64,000 bases of DNA from Ichthyosporea sp. XGB-2017a (lineage: Eukaryota; Opisthokonta; Ichthyosporea). A model generated the notes under the pieces. It ran no database searches, was not told the DNA's origin, and saw nothing but the letters and a program-made list of their open reading frames with translations. Shown one piece after another: positions 61,292-64,000 of the stretch. Numbering within the stretch: position 1 is the first letter of the stretch; the number at the start of each line of letters is the position of its first letter. The position numbers were made by a program, and so were the translations under genes. The stretch lies in the NCBI GenBank assembly GCA_002811675.1, contig PDIM01000002.1:1-64000 (forward strand), given 5' to 3'.

Positions 61292-62738
61292 ATGGCTTCA
61301 TTCGCTCGGGGATCATATAAGGCCCCGGCAAAAGCAGCCCCCCTGCCCAAGGAGGATCCCGTACTGCAATTTCCTCCCTCAGGCGAGCTTCTCGAATACT
61401 ACCGCAAACGTATCGCAGAGTTTGAAAAGGAACGCGAAGAGGCAATGGCCTTGATTGAAAGAACCAAGTTATCGCAGGAGCAACAGGTAAAGTGTTTCTA
61501 AATGTGAGTGAAAAGCAAAGTTAAAGATGTGGAATCCTCATTTCTTTTCAACTCTTTCCCTTCTTTTTCTCTTTTTTTCTTAGCACCGGTATGAATGGGA
61601 GATTAATAAGAAGAATAATGAACTGTTTGACCTCCAGCAATCAGTCAGTGATGCGCAGATATTTTTGTTCCAGGAACGCGAGAATGCACTACGATTAAGA
61701 AATTCCGTTGATGAACTAAAAATTAAGGAATTGGAGGATCGGAAAAAAATGAAATTACTATTAGCTCTTTCTGAGCCCAATGAGCATGAAATTACATACT
61801 TTTTTAAAACCCAAAAGAAAAACCTTCCTTCTGATCGAATGAAAAGGAGTCGAGGCAACAAGGAAAATAAGGACCGTAACACTGTTGAAAGTGAGAGTCT
61901 AAAAGAAATTATATTTGACGGGATTGAAGCCTTTTTTGCGGACCAAGAACCTGACGAATCTTTGAAATTGCGAATCTTGTCATTGGAGGAACAGCTACAG
62001 GAAAAAGATAAGATTCACAAGGATCAAATACAGGCCTTACTTAACGATCGAAAGGTGCGAATGGAAAATGAGGAAGTTCGACATGCAGAATATTCTAAAC
62101 GTATTGAGGAAATGACTACACGCTTGAAGGATATGCAAGGCTTGCTTTTTGACTCTACACGAGACTTTTTAGAGCTTAAACAGAAAACACAAATGAAGGA
62201 AAAACAGCTAATGGAAAGGTCAAATACTGAGCACCAAAAATTCAAAAAAAAATATAAGCAAATAAGTAATCTTCGGGGAAATTTGGTTAAAGAAACTGAG
62301 AGTTATGTCCAAGAACAAAAGGAGCAGGCGGAAGCTATGATTGGGTTTTACCAGAAACAAGCTCTAAAATTAGATTCCCAACTTAAAGACGCCAATGAGA
62401 AATATGAAAACATGAAACTTGTTTCTGAAAAGAAAAACAAAATTTTGAACGAACAGCTTGAGAATTTGGAAAACAATTACAAAAAACTGGAAGAGAGACG
62501 GAAGTTTGAAAAGGAAGGCTATGAAAATGATATTCAAATCTTGAAGCGGCAGTTTGTAAACATGGAAAAGCAACTTTGCAAGTTTGCTCTTTCTGAGGCG
62601 GAAAAAAATGAATCAAATGCTTTGAATACTATTCATGAAACGGCCACTAGGTCCAAAAGACTGGCAGGAGAACTTCACCATCTGAAATCAAAAGTATATT
62701 CAATTGAAAACGATTTAAGGTATGTCCCAACAAAATAA
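61292..62738 (+). CDS. CCDC77: CCDC77-like centrosomal / basal body coiled-coil protein
   Basis: Two exons, 61292-61486 and 61584-62738, phase 0, giving 449 residues (human CCDC77 about 490). Matches run along its length: ELLEYYRKRIAEFEKEREE near the start, FLFQERENALRLRNSVDELK, IKELEDRKKMKLLLAL, ITYFFKTQKK, LLFDSTRDFLELKQK, RRKFEKEGYENDIQILKRQF and the end LAGELHHLKSKVYSIENDLR. Almost all of exon 2 is predicted coiled coil. CCDC77 localises to centrosomes and basal bodies in animals and its orthologues follow the presence of cilia. Its stop is only 32 bp from the stop of the opposing dysferlin-domain gene. The leader carries an AAAG microsatellite. Confidence 0.9.
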
Positions 62739-62770
62739 AATACAACCAAGATGACACCTAATTTATTCAG

Positions 62771-64000
62771 TTAGATCCATTCTTTTGGTACTTTTGGACT
62801 TCGAATATCACGGCCGTCAAGCAGTCCCCCCAAACGCGCCCACAGGTAAAGTTGAGCAAGGACTACAGCAGTCAACGATGCCATAACAATAACATGCATC
62901 CAAGAGTACTCCATTTCTTCGCTTAGTGTTTGCTGTCGTAATGCGGAGCCTCTCCTGGACATGGAAGTGTACGAATGAGTGCTAAGGGAATGGGCAAGAG
63001 ACAATTTGCGATTGACTTCGGGTGAAGACATTTGCTTTCGAACTCTGGCCCACTTTCGTCGACGAACAAATGTACTTTTTTGAGCGCCCGCATACCATTT
63101 ATCGCTCCCAAACCCATACGCATAAGTCCAGCCTTCCGCATCCACTTTATCATTCAATTCAACATCCCAATCTGTTACCCACGTCCACGATGGATCTGGA
63201 AGCTCATACGAATCTGGAGCAGCGGTAGGCTTCCCATTTACATCACTCCACTCTCCCCTGCTATCAACTTTGGGTATTAGATACTTTACACTAAAACCCC
63301 CAACCAACAAACTTCTCTGGTTTTCGTACACGACATCTTCGCATTCGACAGTAGTCATCTTACTACCCTTGCTATTCGTTGAAGACTCCCCTTTATCCCC
63401 TGGTGCACTGTCTTGCTTTCCCTCAGCATTTTCTTTCCCACCCCCTGGCCCCTCCGCATTACTCAATTGCTGCCCATCACTACTCAACCTCTTCCTTAGA
63501 TTGGCGTAATGCGCCCTTAGACTCGTGAGTTCTCCATTTTTTTGAACCAACAGCAAAGACTTTTCTTTCAAGTCATCTTGACATTTCTTTAACGCATCTG
63601 TAGCCGCAGATGCTTTAGTTAAAAGCGCTTTCTTCTCTTCATTATAAATGGTTTTCGACTGTGCGAGTTCGTCTTTTAGATCATGATATTTTTGCTGAAT
63701 TCTTTCAATTTTCGCTTGCAGAGCACGTATAGTTTCCTCTTGGGCCCCTTTACCACGATCTACAGTGAATTCCAATACGCTGTCATTAGAATCTAAGGTT
63801 GAGCTTCGCAATTTTCCGCCATCACTTGTAGCATTTGCACCGTTTGCCCCTCGTATTTCACCCAAACTCAAGTCTGTGTCATTAAAGAGGGGATTATTCA
63901 TTTCGTTATGAGATGTTGCTAGGCTGCTGCTGCCATAGTCTTCTTCGGACCTATTTACAGAACTTATTCCACCGCTAATATCATTGAGAACCGAAAAAGG
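62771..64000 (-). CDS. Dysferlin-domain (DysF) protein with C-terminal membrane anchor, 5' partial
   Basis: At least 409 residues. The frame is open from the window edge (64000). The first visible ATG at 63901 (MNNPLFNDTDLSLGEIRG) may be internal. Order: Ser/Asn-rich segment, coiled coil (about residues 55-130 counted from that Met), Gly/Glu linker, then a DysF domain (about 188-285: DVVYENQRSLLVGGFSVKYL, WSDVNGKPT, YELPDPSWTWVTDWDVEL, EGWTYAYGFGSDKWY, TFVRRRKWARVRK). A single hydrophobic segment near the end (VIVMASLTAVVLAQLYLWA, about 335-353) gives a tail-anchor-like topology with a short basic tail. DysF repeats occur in dysferlins, TECPR1 and peroxisomal Pex30-type proteins. Tail anchoring resembles the ER/peroxisome group, but orthology is unresolved. 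Confidence 0.8.
   Translation of the reverse strand, partial: PFSVLNDISGGISSVNRSEEDYGSSSLATSHNEMNNPLFNDTDLSLGEIRGANGANATSDGGKLRSSTLDSNDSVLEFTVDRGKGAQEETIRALQAKIERIQQKYHDLKDELAQSKTIYNEEKKALLTKASAATDALKKCQDDLKEKSLLLVQKNGELTSLRAHYANLRKRLSSDGQQLSNAEGPGGGKENAEGKQDSAPGDKGESSTNSKGSKMTTVECEDVVYENQRSLLVGGFSVKYLIPKVDSRGEWSDVNGKPTAAPDSYELPDPSWTWVTDWDVELNDKVDAEGWTYAYGFGSDKWYAGAQKSTFVRRRKWARVRKQMSSPEVNRKLSLAHSLSTHSYTSMSRRGSALRQQTLSEEMEYSWMHVIVMASLTAVVLAQLYLWARLGGLLDGRDIRSPKVPKEWI

Noticed and set aside
1-64000. tRNA, rRNA or snRNA genes in the intergenic stretches
   Set aside because: I looked for B-box/T-loop words and cloverleaf pairing and for known snRNA words in each gap and found none convincing. 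A covariance-model search would be decisive.
1-64000. Virus-derived or LTR elements
   Set aside because: No reverse transcriptase, integrase, capsid or envelope-like frame and no long terminal repeats were seen.

Overview
This is a gene-dense stretch of nuclear DNA from a eukaryote. It carries 24 protein-coding genes on both strands, short GT-AG spliceosomal introns (69-264 nt where I could define them) and no operons. I found no rRNA, tRNA, CRISPR array, transposase or virus-derived element. The gene content points to a unicellular eukaryote that builds cilia (SPAG17/PF6 of the axonemal central pair, centrosomal CCDC77). An AGAP-type ArfGAP, a RasGEF, a CHID1-like protein and a GNPTAB-like Stealth protein lean towards a unicellular opisthokont or holozoan. 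No single marker here proves that.

Layout. 1-5660: a GT61 glycosyltransferase and GFAT (hexosamine pathway), both on +. 5800-13225: a full-length ABCA transporter and an AMT ammonium transporter, both on -. 13813-18004: DHX35-type helicase and MDP1 phosphatase (+), then alanine-glyoxylate aminotransferase (-). 18434-23792: AGAP-like ArfGAP and the spliceosomal helicase DDX23/PRP28 (-). 24308-30833: haspin kinase (+), nine-exon CHID1 (-) and a five-exon alpha/beta-hydrolase-like gene (+). 31052-45326: GNPTAB-like Stealth transferase, SPAG17 and a PH-RasGEF, all on -. 45870-52003: two head-to-head ABCG half-transporters. 52234-64000: GT32-like transferase (-), QTRT1 (+), TTC1 (-), CCCH/CUE/Smr protein (+), pyridine-nucleotide oxidoreductase (-), CCDC77 (+), and a dysferlin-domain membrane protein (-) that runs off the window.

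Most genes alternate strands, so short tail-to-tail gaps (32-230 bp) alternate with longer head-to-head or head-to-tail gaps (roughly 400-970 bp). The longer gaps hold the repeats, the pyrimidine-rich tracts and a cluster of bZIP-type sites.

The most interesting signal is the divergent ABCG pair. Each protein has lost a different ATPase motif, so a heterodimer would have exactly one complete ATP site. Other notable points are three apparent pseudo-enzyme changes in otherwise well-kept genes (AGAP GTPase without its P-loop Lys, a hydrolase with Asn for Ser, a GT32 with DLR for DxD), eight introns in CHID1 among intron-poor neighbours, a diverged dispersed repeat in two copies, and two minisatellites.
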